Part shown: positions 1 to 8,855 of the stretch, piece after piece | Layout of the letters: every line of letters begins with the position of its first letter | Position numbering within the stretch: position 1 is the stretch's first letter | The notes under the pieces: generated by a model | Seen by the model: only the letters and a program-made list of their open reading frames with translations | Told to the model about the DNA's origin: nothing | Database searches by the model: none | Made by a program: the position numbers and the translations under genes | Assembly: GCA_015060865.1 (NCBI GenBank) | Contig: SUXS01000015.1 | Span: 30,138-94,137 of the forward strand | Origin: Bacteroidales bacterium | GTDB lineage: Bacteria; Bacteroidota; Bacteroidia; Bacteroidales; Bacteroidaceae | DNA: 64,000 bases | Direction of reading: 5' to 3'

Positions 1-68
1 ATCAATGTAGGCTTCGGCTTCTCCACCAAAGCGAACTTTCCTTTTTCTATATATGTGTATGCAAGCAT
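1..68 (-). CDS. Zinc-dependent alcohol dehydrogenase, N-terminal fragment (cut by window edge)
   Basis: Only the first 22 codons are inside the window, starting at an ATG at 68-66 on the minus strand. The translated start (MLAYTYIEKGKF, then a VEKPKP stretch) is the usual opening of medium-chain zinc alcohol dehydrogenases, whose first strand is followed by an E-P-rich turn. The zinc-binding and Rossmann parts would lie to the left and cannot be checked. The start is 14 bases after the stop of the SDR gene on the same strand, so the two are probably cotranscribed and may act on the same or a related alcohol, aldehyde or ketone. The family call rests on a short segment. Confidence 0.62.
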   Translation of the reverse strand, partial: MLAYTYIEKGKFALVEKPKPTL

Positions 69-82
69 AATTGTCTGAATAT

Positions 83-796
83 TTATTCCTCCAACTTCCA
101 CCCACAGTCTCCATGGTAAATCATCTGCTTGGTCATGCCGCCATCAATGCAGATATTCTCGCCCGTAATAAAGCCGGCCTTGTCGCTACAAAGGAACAGC
201 ACCATATGGGCTATGTCCATAGGGTTCCCTACCCTGCCTGCAGGTTGCTGCGTGGCATCGGGACCTTCATAAACGGTGTAGGCCGTATCTATCCAGCCGG
301 GAGAAATGGAGTTCACTCTTACTCGTCCCGACAGGCTTACTGCCAAGGCATGAGTGAGTGCTGCAATACCCCCTTTAGCCGCTGTGTAGCTCTCGGTCTG
401 TGGCTGACTCATGCGGTCACGCGAGGAAGAGATATTGATGATGGATGCGCCCTCGGCCAAATGCGACATAAAGAGCTTCACCAGATAGAACGGCGCCGTA
501 ACTCCCACACTCAGGGCACACTGGAACTCCTCGTAGGAACATTCATCAATCCCCTTCATCAGTGGCAAGGCATTGTTAATGATGATATCCACTTTCTCAT
601 GCTTGCTCAGCACCTCACTTGCAAAGGCCTCCAGCACCTCTTTCTTGGAGATGTCTCCAACGAAATGCTCACCCTCTTGCTTGTCAATCACATATACCAC
701 AGCTCCTTGATTGCGAAACTCATCGGCAATGCATCGGCCTATTCCGTTGGCACCACCGGTTACAATCACTACTTTATCTTTGAATGTATACTCCAT
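83..796 (-). CDS. SDR-family NAD(P)-dependent oxidoreductase
   Basis: A 237-residue classical short-chain dehydrogenase. The cofactor motif TGGANGIG is at residues 13-20, the NNA motif near 74-76, and the catalytic Ser-Tyr-Lys set lies in the NISSS stretch with Y137 and K141 (YTAAK). The C-terminal SPGWIDT loop and the GENICIDGG ending are also typical. Length is normal for the family. I chose the ATG at 796 because it begins directly at the first Rossmann strand; a longer reading frame to 889 adds a tail unlike the family and overlaps the upstream gene. It is 20 bases downstream of the YgbA-like gene and 14 bases upstream of an alcohol dehydrogenase start. The substrate cannot be told. Confidence 0.88.
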   Translation of the reverse strand: MEYTFKDKVVIVTGGANGIGRCIADEFRNQGAVVYVIDKQEGEHFVGDISKKEVLEAFASEVLSKHEKVDIIINNALPLMKGIDECSYEEFQCALSVGVTAPFYLVKLFMSHLAEGASIINISSSRDRMSQPQTESYTAAKGGIAALTHALAVSLSGRVRVNSISPGWIDTAYTVYEGPDATQQPAGRVGNPMDIAHMVLFLCSDKAGFITGENICIDGGMTKQMIYHGDCGWKLEE

Positions 797-816
797 TATA
801 GTAATGTTCTTATTAT

Positions 817-1125
817 CTATAGTTTTTCCCTTATCAGATGCTTGATGGCTTCGAGGGGATGGTAGAGCATCATCCTCGGGCCTGCCCATCGCATCACCTT
901 CCTCATACGCTCACGCATGTCGGGCTTATAGCAGTGAACGGGGCACTTCTTGCAGGTCGGTTTGCTTTCGCCAAACTGGCACCTGTCGAGACGTGCCTCA
1001 GCATACTTGAGCAGTTCGGCGCATTCGCTACAGAGCACCTTGTTTCCCTCGCATCGCCGGCAATAGAGCCTTACCATTAGGCCTACCACCCTCTTCTCCT
1101 TCTCTATTCTGCTCATTTTTCCCAT
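817..1125 (-). CDS. YgbA-like protein (nitrous oxide-stimulated promoter family)
   Basis: A 102-residue cysteine-rich protein. It shows paired cysteines near the middle (CRRC, CSEC), then CKKCPVHCY about 35 residues later, followed by a basic helical tail ending in a RMRKVMRWAGPRM stretch. This layout matches the small YgbA family (Pfam name: nitrous oxide-stimulated promoter); the E. coli member belongs to the nitric-oxide NsrR regulon. The cysteines suggest metal or iron-sulfur binding, which is inference. The ATG at 1125 is chosen because it overlaps the stop of the upstream gene as TAATG, a standard sign of translational coupling. A longer frame up to 1182 would run back into that gene. 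Confidence 0.8.
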   Translation of the reverse strand: MGKMSRIEKEKRVVGLMVRLYCRRCEGNKVLCSECAELLKYAEARLDRCQFGESKPTCKKCPVHCYKPDMRERMRKVMRWAGPRMMLYHPLEAIKHLIREKL

Positions 1126-1331
1126 TATATCATCAACATTATCCGTCCTTCTGCCTTTGTAAATGTATCGGGATAGCGACAAACGACGGCATACACCTGG
1201 TTGGAAGTAACAGGTTGCCCATCCTTGCGGATATGCAAATGGTTGCGGTTTATCATCTCCGCAATCTGCTCCGTCCGCATTCCTCTGTTCTGACTTGCGA
1301 GGCAGTAAAGTATGGCTTCTTCTATTTTCAT
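1125..1331 (-). CDS. Small winged-helix-like (HARE-HTH-type) protein
   Basis: A 68-residue protein opening MKIEEAILYCLA, then a helix-turn-helix-like segment (RTEQIAEMINR) and a strand-rich end (SNQVYAVVCRYPDTF). This pattern resembles the small winged-helix HARE-HTH domain found on its own in some Bacteroidales genes; the match is by eye and moderate. The ATG at 1331 is preferred because an AAAGG ribosome-binding site sits five bases upstream; an in-frame TTG at 1346 lacks one. It is the first gene of the leftward operon and is coupled to the YgbA-like gene by a TAATG overlap. It could regulate the operon, but nothing proves this. Confidence 0.6.
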   Translation of the reverse strand: MKIEEAILYCLASQNRGMRTEQIAEMINRNHLHIRKDGQPVTSNQVYAVVCRYPDTFTKAEGRIMLMI

Positions 1332-1486
1332 GTAACCTTTATACAATCATCACAATAGCTAATACACAACACTCAGTTAAGAGCTACTTTTCATTCTCAC
1401 CACTCCCCTATTCATCGCTATAGTATTTCTTTGCACAAACGATGCATTTCATCAAGCATACTGGGCATTTTTCAACACAATGCTTA

Positions 1487-1516
1487 CAAATTTATAAATA
1501 AAACACGATACAACAA
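1487..1516 (-). promoter_or_regulatory. Candidate Bacteroidetes promoter for the HTH-YgbA-SDR-ADH operon
   Basis: Read on the minus strand, TTG (1516-1514), a 19-base spacer and TAAATTTG (1494-1487) match the Bacteroidetes sigma factor consensus. The predicted leader before the ATG at 1331 is about 150 bases, which is long, so a nearer start is possible. Confidence 0.4.
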
Positions 1517-1571
1517 GTAATTTCTGACTAACATTTTTATCGACCAAGTTCCAGATCAACGAACCATACAA

Positions 1572-1602
1572 AGCGCCCCACACATCAAGATGGTGGGGCG
1601 CT
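1572..1602 (-). terminator. Hairpin at the end of the GH35 gene
   Basis: A perfect 10-base stem (AGCGCCCCAC at 1572-1581 with GTGGGGCGCT at 1593-1602) encloses an 11-base loop. It lies 23 bases past the GH35 stop. The run of T after it on the minus strand is short (TTTGTAT), so termination may be partial. Confidence 0.6.
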
Positions 1603-1624
1603 GCTATATTGCCAAAAAAGTGTG

Positions 1625-3991
1625 TTACTCCTTAACAATGGTGAAGGGCTCGTTCTTCACGTAGATGCGGTATTCCTTGATGGCACCGGGTGCACCCTCC
1701 TCCATACGGGGCAGGCACTGCAGAGCGGTGAGCTGCTGCTTGCTGCCGAGGTTGATGATAAGGTGGTGGGGCAGTTCTGCTCCCTGTGCGGTAGCCCAGT
1801 AGGTGCTCTCCTGAAGGTCGTAGATGCGGTCACCGGTGCGGTTGCTGCTGCTCTTGTCTTCGCTGTCGGCATACTGGATGGTCCAAGGCTCGCGGCTCAG
1901 GCGGTTGCCCTCAGCGTCGAGCAGGTACCACTCGGCAATGGCGGTGTAGGCATCGTCCTTCTGGTTGCTGATGACCTCGATGCATACGTACTGGCCTTCA
2001 ACGGTGCCATTGAACTTCTGCTCCTGCCAGCCGTTGCCAGCTTTGAAGCGTGCGGTGAGCACGGGCTTCTCGCCTTCGAGGCTCAGCACGGTGCCGGGCT
2101 CACGGTGTGTGGCGGGCACGGGGTTGCGCAGACCGTCGAGGATGGGCTTCTCGAGACCCACGAGCTTGTTCTGCTGCGGGCCCTTGATGTCGAGGATGAT
2201 GATTTCGTTCTCACCCTTCTTGAGCCAGCAACCGGGTACGTAGAGGGTCTGCTGAGGACCAATCTCCCAGAAGCGGCCGAGGCAGTGACCGTTCACGTAT
2301 ACGAGACCCTTGCCCCAGGTGGTGAGGTCGAGGAAGGTGTCGGCCTTCTTGTCCACGCTGAAGGTGCCCTTGTAGTAGCCGGGTACGAGAGCCAGTTGTC
2401 CGTTGTCTGTTGTCTTATAGTCCTTATTTACGCTGAACTCGTAAGTGTTTGGGAAGAGGTATACGTCCCAGCCCTTGAGCTCGGTGGTGGTAGACTCGCC
2501 ATTGGCAGCTATGGTGGTAAGCTCAACCTTGTCGGTGATACCCTTGAAGTCCTTGATGGCGCGACCGAAGTTGATGCGGCCCATAGCCTCTACGAGGATG
2601 TCGAGCACGGCGCCTTCACGTACAGAGGGGAGGGTGAGCACCTTTTCGCCGAGGCGACGGTCCATCTTGCCGATGTACTTGCCGTCGATGAATACCTGTG
2701 CGTAGTCGTGTGCATCGGTGATGGTGAGGCGGCTCTGGCTGTCGGTACCCTTGAGGGTAGTGCGGTAGAGCATAGAACCCCAGCCCTGATCAAACTCCTC
2801 CATGGTCTTGATCTCCTCAGAGTGGATAGGCTCGGGGAGGTTGTCGAAGATGGGAGCTACCTCGGTCATCTGGAACTCGGCTACGGTCTGCACGGGCATG
2901 GCAGCGGGAATCTCGGGGAGGGGCTTGCCATCGGTGTACTGAGCCAGCATGTTGCGCAGCTCGTGGTACTTGGGAGTAGCCTGACCTGCCTCGTTGATGG
3001 GGGCGTCGTAGTCGTATGATGAGCAGTCGGGCGAGAAACCGGGACTGTTGGCACCGCTCCAGTGGCCAAATGAGGTACCACCGTGGGTCATGTAGAGGGA
3101 GAACGAGATGTTCTTGTCGAGCATCTCCTGCAGACCTGCCACCATGTCCTTGGCATCGCGTGTCTCGTGCTGGCGTCCCCAGTTGTCGAACCATCCGCTC
3201 CAGAACTCAGAGCACATGAGCGGAGTGTTGGGGCGCAGCTCCTTCAAGCGGCGGAACTGGTTGTCGATGTTGGCACCGGTACCGAAGTTCATCGTCCATA
3301 CGAGGTCGTCGAGGGCGTTGAGCTCGAAGTTTGATGCCCAGTCGCACTGGAACAAGGGCACATCGGTGAAGCCAGCCTCGCGCACCATGTCGCGAACGGC
3401 CGATACATACTCCTTGTCCTTGCCGTATGAACCATACTCGTTCTCTACCTGTACCATGATGATGTTGCCGCCACGGGTAATCTGAAGGTCGGCAAGCTGC
3501 TTACCCACCTCAAGCTCGAAGAGGCGTACGCGCTCCATGAAGTAGGGGTCTTGCTCGCGCAAGCGGATGTCCTTCTTCTTCAGCAGCCACCAGGGCAGAC
3601 CGCCCATTTCCCACTCGGCACATACATAGGGACCGGGGCGTACGATGACATACATGCCATGCTTCTGAGCCAATTTACAGAATGCGCGGATATCGTTGTT
3701 GCCAGTAAAGTCGTATACACCCTCCTGCTGCTCGTGGATGTTCCAGAAGATGTAGATACAGATAGAGTTCATACCCAACGCCTTGCACATCTCGATGCGG
3801 TGCTCCCAGTATTCTCGGGGGATGCGGGGGTAGTGTACTTCGGCGGCCTTCACGGTGAAGCTGTCGCCGTTGAGGAGAAACTTACCGTCACCAATCTCGA
3901 AGGTGCCGGGCTTCGACTGACAGCCTGTGTAGAGCACCGATACCGATGCCAGCATGAGGCCTGCCAAGATAGTCAGAAGTGTTTTTTTCAT
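1625..3991 (-). CDS. Beta-galactosidase, glycoside hydrolase family 35, lipoprotein
   Basis: A 788-residue GH35 enzyme that should release terminal beta-galactose from oligosaccharides or host glycans. The N-terminus is a lipoprotein signal with a YTGC box (Cys24), so it is probably anchored in the envelope. The catalytic domain follows: WNIHE near 83-87, PGPYVCAEWEMGG near 119-130, the acid/base glutamate E185 in VENEYGSYG, and the nucleophile E262 in SEFWSGWFDNWG. The C-terminal half is beta-rich with jelly-roll-like modules (VNGHCLGRFWEIGPQ near the middle). Length fits Bacteroidales members. It lies 118 bases downstream of GH92 on the same strand. A TATCTTTG at 4055-4048 may be its own -7 element, although no good -33 was found. 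Confidence 0.95.
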   Translation of the reverse strand: MKKTLLTILAGLMLASVSVLYTGCQSKPGTFEIGDGKFLLNGDSFTVKAAEVHYPRIPREYWEHRIEMCKALGMNSICIYIFWNIHEQQEGVYDFTGNNDIRAFCKLAQKHGMYVIVRPGPYVCAEWEMGGLPWWLLKKKDIRLREQDPYFMERVRLFELEVGKQLADLQITRGGNIIMVQVENEYGSYGKDKEYVSAVRDMVREAGFTDVPLFQCDWASNFELNALDDLVWTMNFGTGANIDNQFRRLKELRPNTPLMCSEFWSGWFDNWGRQHETRDAKDMVAGLQEMLDKNISFSLYMTHGGTSFGHWSGANSPGFSPDCSSYDYDAPINEAGQATPKYHELRNMLAQYTDGKPLPEIPAAMPVQTVAEFQMTEVAPIFDNLPEPIHSEEIKTMEEFDQGWGSMLYRTTLKGTDSQSRLTITDAHDYAQVFIDGKYIGKMDRRLGEKVLTLPSVREGAVLDILVEAMGRINFGRAIKDFKGITDKVELTTIAANGESTTTELKGWDVYLFPNTYEFSVNKDYKTTDNGQLALVPGYYKGTFSVDKKADTFLDLTTWGKGLVYVNGHCLGRFWEIGPQQTLYVPGCWLKKGENEIIILDIKGPQQNKLVGLEKPILDGLRNPVPATHREPGTVLSLEGEKPVLTARFKAGNGWQEQKFNGTVEGQYVCIEVISNQKDDAYTAIAEWYLLDAEGNRLSREPWTIQYADSEDKSSSNRTGDRIYDLQESTYWATAQGAELPHHLIINLGSKQQLTALQCLPRMEEGAPGAIKEYRIYVKNEPFTIVKE

Positions 3992-4047
3992 AACGTTTGT
4001 GTTTTCTCGATTTATAAAATATTTGAATATAATACACGGATATTTCG

Positions 4048-4055
4048 CAAAGATA
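4048..4055 (-). promoter_or_regulatory. Candidate -7 element for the GH35 gene
   Basis: TATCTTTG on the minus strand, 57 bases before the GH35 ATG. A matching -33 TTG at the usual 19-21 base distance is not visible, so strength is uncertain. Confidence 0.4.
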
Positions 4056-4109
4056 ACAAATATTTATGACTTAAAACGATTAAAGGGAGAAAAATAACAG
4101 CACTGTCCT

Positions 4110-6374
4110 TTATGGACTCCCATAACCGACACAAGGGGTATCAGTCATCACCAAGTGTAGCGTACCTCCACGCATCAAGTCGTCATGATGGAGGTATGGA
4201 AGCACATAAGGCTCCCCGTTGAGAGTAGCCGATTGAATGTAACAACGCTGAGAGTTGGTACCCGGAGCCTCTATGGTGAACGTATGACCATGCTCTAAGC
4301 GAAGAGTAGCGCGCTCGAACGTGGGCGTACCAATAACATAGTAGGGAGTACCTGGACAGACGGGATAAAACCCCAACGCACTGAAGACATACCAAGCCGA
4401 CATCTGCCCTGCATCATCGTTGCCCGCTAGACCACCAGGTTTATCGGCATACTCAGTATCTAGGATATGCCTCACAATGCGCTGCGTCTTCCACGACTGG
4501 CCAGCAAAGCAGTACATATAAGGCACCTGATGGCAAGGTTCGTTACCATGCCAGTAGAGCCGTTCAGCAAAGAGGGTATCGAGTTTGGATACAAAGACCT
4601 CACGACCACCCATGACCTCCATCAGTCCTACAGGATCATGAGGGACATACCAAGTGTAGTGACAGGAGGCACCCTCGGTGATATAGGAGGCAAAACCATA
4701 GGGATTACTTCCTCGAAGGAAACGGCCATCGGCATGGCGTCCATTAGCATATCCCGAGGCTGGGTCAATCACATGGCGGTAATTGCGACTACGGTGCATG
4801 AGTTCACGATAATCATCGTCCCTCCCTAATAGCCGCGCCACCTGAGCCAATGCATAATCGTCATAGGCATATTCGAGCGTACGTGACACCTGCTCACACT
4901 TGTGATATGCTTCGCGCACACTGTCCTCTACCGGCACATAGCCATAGGCAAGGTAGCTGTGTAGAGCACGGCGCCCCATACCATTGGCATACTCGGCATA
5001 GGTGGATGGACTCTCAAAGGCATTCTTGCGCATGGCCGCATAGGCGGTAGAAATATCGAAATTACGTACCCCCTTGATATAAGCGTCGCAGATGGCTGCA
5101 GTGGCATGATCACCTATCATGGCTGCCGTGTAGCTATTCCAACAGGGAAAGATAGGCAACCATCCTCCCTGACGATACTTATCGACAAGCGACTGCATCA
5201 TCTGCCCACTTCGCGTAGGATGAAGCAGGGTCAGTAATGGATGTAGAGCACGATAGGTGTCCCAAAGCGAGAAATCGTCATAGTAGTTAGCAGACACGCA
5301 CACCTCCCCATTGCCCGCAAAGCTGGGATGACATCCATCAACATCGTTAATCGTGTGAGGAAGAAAGGAGGCACGATACAGAGCACCATAAAATTTGCGC
5401 TTAGCCATCTCCTCATCAGTATCGACCACAACACACGACAACTCACGCTCCCATATCTCCGCAAGTTCACGATGTGTACGTCCAAAATCCCAATGAGGTA
5501 TCTCTGCCTCCATATTACGGCAAGCGCCCTCCATATTGACAAAAGAACTGGCCGCTTTGAGTACGACAGGCTTTTCTGGATTAGGACGAACAAAGCGCAC
5601 ATAGAGACCTATTCCATGGGAGTTTCCAATCGCCGTGCGCCCCGCAAAAAGCGTATCATAATGATAAGTACCGAAATCGTCCAACTCTCCCTCGTAACGT
5701 ACAACAAAATAACCACTATAGCCCGCAGACTGACCCTTACCTTGGTAGATGCGGTGTACCGGATTATAGCCACGTATTTCCTTGCGCACCGTATCAAGTT
5801 CTATGTAGCCCTCACCCTCATCGCTATTGGGATTGACAATCAGATAGGCAGCCGAATCGGTCGGATAGGAGAAGCGAAAGATGGCACTCCGAGAGCGGGC
5901 AGTAAGTTCTGCATGGATACCCATATCCGTGAGGTGAACAGCATAGTAGGCAGGGGTAGCCACCTCAGTATCGTGAGAAAAACGGGTGGCCCGAGATGCA
6001 GGGAGGCAGCGCCTAACGTTCGTGGCCGGGAACAAGGTCATGGAACCATAATCTTGAGTACAACCACCTACAATCCAATGCGAATTGCGGAAACCCTGCA
6101 GAAGTGAATCACGGTAATAATAGGGAGCTCGACACTTAAGTTCCGTATCTACCGTCTGTGGAGTCCAGAAATTCATTCCATGAGGCTCAAGCACCGCCGG
6201 AATGGTCTGCCCATACTCTTCACTACCCTTGCCAAAACGACCTGCGGTGGGCATCGTGCTGGCAGCTGTCCCCACCCGAGTATCAATATAGGAGAGCAAC
6301 CGCTCAGCTTCGTGCTGTCGACAACCGACCAAAAAGAACAAGATAACCCCTATCAGATACTTTACATGCCACAT
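4110..6374 (-). CDS. Alpha-mannosidase, glycoside hydrolase family 92, lipoprotein
   Basis: A 754-residue GH92 enzyme, a calcium-dependent exo-alpha-mannosidase family acting on mannosides such as N-glycan or yeast mannan arms. It begins with a lipoprotein signal (LVGC, Cys18). Family landmarks are the early IDTRVGT and the EPHGMNFWTPQT strand, the acid-containing ITEGASCHYTWYVPHDP, and the base-containing GNDDAGQMSAWYVFSALGFYP near the C-terminus. The length is typical. The GH35 gene follows on the same strand, so the pair may trim galactose and mannose from the same glycoproteins. No SusC/SusD pair is present in the window. The bond specificity cannot be predicted from the sequence. Confidence 0.94.
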   Translation of the reverse strand: MWHVKYLIGVILFFLVGCRQHEAERLLSYIDTRVGTAASTMPTAGRFGKGSEEYGQTIPAVLEPHGMNFWTPQTVDTELKCRAPYYYRDSLLQGFRNSHWIVGGCTQDYGSMTLFPATNVRRCLPASRATRFSHDTEVATPAYYAVHLTDMGIHAELTARSRSAIFRFSYPTDSAAYLIVNPNSDEGEGYIELDTVRKEIRGYNPVHRIYQGKGQSAGYSGYFVVRYEGELDDFGTYHYDTLFAGRTAIGNSHGIGLYVRFVRPNPEKPVVLKAASSFVNMEGACRNMEAEIPHWDFGRTHRELAEIWERELSCVVVDTDEEMAKRKFYGALYRASFLPHTINDVDGCHPSFAGNGEVCVSANYYDDFSLWDTYRALHPLLTLLHPTRSGQMMQSLVDKYRQGGWLPIFPCWNSYTAAMIGDHATAAICDAYIKGVRNFDISTAYAAMRKNAFESPSTYAEYANGMGRRALHSYLAYGYVPVEDSVREAYHKCEQVSRTLEYAYDDYALAQVARLLGRDDDYRELMHRSRNYRHVIDPASGYANGRHADGRFLRGSNPYGFASYITEGASCHYTWYVPHDPVGLMEVMGGREVFVSKLDTLFAERLYWHGNEPCHQVPYMYCFAGQSWKTQRIVRHILDTEYADKPGGLAGNDDAGQMSAWYVFSALGFYPVCPGTPYYVIGTPTFERATLRLEHGHTFTIEAPGTNSQRCYIQSATLNGEPYVLPYLHHDDLMRGGTLHLVMTDTPCVGYGSP

Positions 6375-6413
6375 ACAACCGAACCTTTCGAACCTTTCTT
6401 ACACTTTGCGACA

Positions 6414-6421
6414 CAAAAGTA
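6414..6421 (-). promoter_or_regulatory. Candidate -7 element for the GH92 gene
   Basis: TACTTTTG on the minus strand, 40 bases before the GH92 start, matching TAnnTTTG. The -33 is not clear. It is divergent from the -7 element of the kinase gene about 55 bases away. Confidence 0.4.
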
Positions 6422-6474
6422 GAAAATTTAGGAGAAAGATGCTATCAGAAGCGGATTTTTTCGACGATTATTCT

Positions 6475-6482
6475 TACTTTTG
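6475..6482 (+). promoter_or_regulatory. Candidate -7 element for the AmgK-RapZ fusion gene
   Basis: TACTTTTG on the plus strand, 21 bases before the ATG at 6504, matching the Bacteroidetes TAnnTTTG element. No convincing -33 TTG at 19-21 bases. Confidence 0.45.
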
Positions 6483-6503
6483 TAAAACTATTGGAACTGG
6501 CCT

Positions 6504-7916
6504 ATGGATATACTTAAACAATTATTCAGACAATATACCGGCAGTGAGCCGCAGACCTGCCAAGCAATCACCCCCGCAGGTTCCAACCGTTGCTACTACC
6601 GCATCGGCCATGGCCAACAATCGGTCATAGGCGTAGCAGGCACCTCGTTCCGTGAGAATCAGGCATTCCTCACCCTTGCGGCCCAACTGCGCAAGCAACA
6701 GTTACCCGTACCCGAGGTGTATGCCGTATCGGAAGACCGCATGCATTATTTACAACAAGACCTAGGCGACACCCTGCTGTTTGACCGTTTAATGGAGGCT
6801 CAACAGCATGGAGGCTATCAAGAAGAGGAAAGAGCACTGCTACGACAGGTAATACGGCTACTTCCCGATTTACAATTCAGAGGCGCCCAAGGCTTGGATT
6901 TCTCATGCTGCTACCCCTCGCCCTCGTTAGATAGACGAGGCATACAGTGGGACCTGCACTATTTCAAATATTGTTTCTTGAAAGCCACTAGAATGGAGTT
7001 TGAGGAGGGAGCGCTCGAAGACGACTTTGACCGCCTAGCTGAAGTCATCCTGCAAAAGAACTTCAACACATTCATGTATAGAGACTTCCAATCGCGTAAT
7101 ATAATGATTACAGAGGGGGGACCTTACTTTATCGACTTCCAGGGAGGCCGGAGAGGCCCTGTGGAATATGACCTTGTATCGTTCCTATGGCAAGCCCGCG
7201 CCTGCTTTACTGATAAGATGCGCCAAGAACTTATCGACGAATATCTACAGTCGGCCAGCCGCTACCGCCCATTCTGCGAAATCACATTCAAACAGCGTCT
7301 ACGCCACTTCATTCTCTTCCGCACCCTTCAGGTGCTAGGAGCCTATGGCTACCGAGGATACTTTGAGCATAAGGCACACTTCATACAGAGTATCCCTATG
7401 GCTATCAACAACCTGCGTGAACTGTTGACAGAGCCTTTCACAGACATGCCATACTTGACCAATCTGCTGACCGAAATGGTAAGCCTTCCACAATTAGCCG
7501 CCTACCAAGAGGCATCCGAACTCACAGTACGTATCACCAGTTTCTCCTATAAGAAAGGAATTCCTGAAGACCCAAGCGGAAATGGAGGTGGATTCGTATT
7601 CGACTGCAGAGCGATACACAACCCTGGACGTTATGATGCCTACAAGCAATTCACTGGACACGACGATTCCGTCCGCTCCTTCCTCGACAAGGAGGAGGCT
7701 ATGCAGGAGTTTCTAACACATGTATACGGCATCGTGGATTACTCAGTAGAGAAATACCGTAATCGCGGATTCAAGAATTTGATGGTCAGTTTCGGATGTA
7801 CCGGTGGACAGCACCGTTCGGTATACAGCGCCGAGCACCTAGCCCATCATTTGAAACAAAAGTATGGTGTCAAGGTGATTCTCACCCATCGGGAACAAAA
7901 GCATCTCAACCAATAA
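6504..7916 (+). CDS. AmgK-like sugar kinase fused to a RapZ C-terminal domain
   Basis: A 470-residue two-domain protein. Residues about 1-300 form an aminoglycoside-phosphotransferase-fold kinase: the catalytic aspartate is D194 in YRDFQSRNIM (N199 the metal ligand) and the second metal aspartate is D211 in IDFQGG, closely resembling AmgK, the anomeric MurNAc/GlcNAc kinase of peptidoglycan recycling. Residues about 345-470 match the C-terminal domain of RapZ, with the signature GCTGGQHRSVYSAEHLA and an HRE end. In E. coli this domain senses glucosamine-6-phosphate. The N-terminal P-loop domain of RapZ is absent. The next gene, 19 bases downstream, is a second sugar kinase. A MurU nucleotidyltransferase, the usual partner of AmgK, is not in the window. 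Confidence 0.85.
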   Translation: MDILKQLFRQYTGSEPQTCQAITPAGSNRCYYRIGHGQQSVIGVAGTSFRENQAFLTLAAQLRKQQLPVPEVYAVSEDRMHYLQQDLGDTLLFDRLMEAQQHGGYQEEERALLRQVIRLLPDLQFRGAQGLDFSCCYPSPSLDRRGIQWDLHYFKYCFLKATRMEFEEGALEDDFDRLAEVILQKNFNTFMYRDFQSRNIMITEGGPYFIDFQGGRRGPVEYDLVSFLWQARACFTDKMRQELIDEYLQSASRYRPFCEITFKQRLRHFILFRTLQVLGAYGYRGYFEHKAHFIQSIPMAINNLRELLTEPFTDMPYLTNLLTEMVSLPQLAAYQEASELTVRITSFSYKKGIPEDPSGNGGGFVFDCRAIHNPGRYDAYKQFTGHDDSVRSFLDKEEAMQEFLTHVYGIVDYSVEKYRNRGFKNLMVSFGCTGGQHRSVYSAEHLAHHLKQKYGVKVILTHREQKHLNQ

Positions 7917-7935
7917 TACGAAAAAGATACAAGTT

Positions 7936-8835
7936 ATGAAATCAAAGCAACAAGAGCCATCCGCCACTATTATGGGCGAGTCGCGCCAACAAGGATCCCC
8001 TGTGCTTATCGCCGATAGTGGTTCCACTAAGACGGATTGGTGTCTATGTTTAAATGGCCAAACTATCCATCGAATACAAACGCAGGGAATCAATCCCTAC
8101 CATCAGTCTGAAGAGGCTATAGCACAAGTCCTCAACGAGGAACTCTACCCTTTCATCAAGAATATCAAAGCCAACACGAGGGTTGTGTTTTATGGAGCCG
8201 GATGCGCCAACGATACAGCCTGTACTCGCGTCAAAAAAGCCATCATAGAATGCTTAGGAACGGCTGACACAACCATACACAGCGACCTATTGGGAGCAGC
8301 CCGCGCACTTTGCGGACACGAGGAAGGCATAGCATGCGTACTCGGCACAGGAAGCAACTCATGCCTATACAACGGCAAAGAGATTATTGCCAATATCCCC
8401 CCTTTAGGCTATATCCTCGGTGACGAAGGTAGTAGCGCCGTACTAGGACGACGCCTTGTGGGCGACTGTCTCAAGAACCAATTGCCCGAGAACGTACGCG
8501 ATGAATTCCTCAACGAATATAACCTCACCCAAGAAATCATACTAGAGAAAGTATATCGCCAACCTCTCGCCAACAGATTTCTTGCCAGCCTCACCCCCTT
8601 CCTTTCAAAGCATAGGGAGGTTGTCGAGGTGCATCGGCTGCTGACTGAGAGTTTCACCGACTTCTTTGTACGCAACGTGAAGCAATACCGTCGTCCCTGG
8701 CTTCCCATACACTTTGTCGGTTCCATCGCTCATGCCTTCTCGGCAGAGCTCAAGGAGGCCGCCGAGAATCTCGGTATGGAAATTGGGATCATAGAACAAA
8801 GTCCAATAAACAGACTCGTGGAATATCATAGCTGA
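7936..8835 (+). CDS. BadF/BadG-type sugar kinase (GlcNAc/MurNAc kinase-like)
   Basis: A 299-residue ASKHA-fold kinase of the BadF/BadG/BcrA/BcrD ATPase family that includes GlcNAc kinase and MurK. The phosphate-1 loop is ADSGSTKTDW near residue 26, the phosphate-2 region is GTGSNSCLYNG, and GDEGSSAVLGRRL follows in the usual place; GSIAHAF near the end fits the adenosine motif. It is 19 bases after the AmgK-RapZ fusion gene and probably cotranscribed. The likely substrate is an amino sugar released from cell wall or from host glycans. Start: the ATG at 7936; about 25 residues precede the first strand. Confidence 0.85.
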   Translation: MKSKQQEPSATIMGESRQQGSPVLIADSGSTKTDWCLCLNGQTIHRIQTQGINPYHQSEEAIAQVLNEELYPFIKNIKANTRVVFYGAGCANDTACTRVKKAIIECLGTADTTIHSDLLGAARALCGHEEGIACVLGTGSNSCLYNGKEIIANIPPLGYILGDEGSSAVLGRRLVGDCLKNQLPENVRDEFLNEYNLTQEIILEKVYRQPLANRFLASLTPFLSKHREVVEVHRLLTESFTDFFVRNVKQYRRPWLPIHFVGSIAHAFSAELKEAAENLGMEIGIIEQSPINRLVEYHS

Positions 8836-8855
8836 CACAAACTAGCGCTATAACT

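Noticed and set aside
1622..3019. A 465-codon frame on the plus strand
   Set aside because: It is antisense to the GH35 gene, which has signal peptide and catalytic residues; the long frame comes from GC-rich codon bias.
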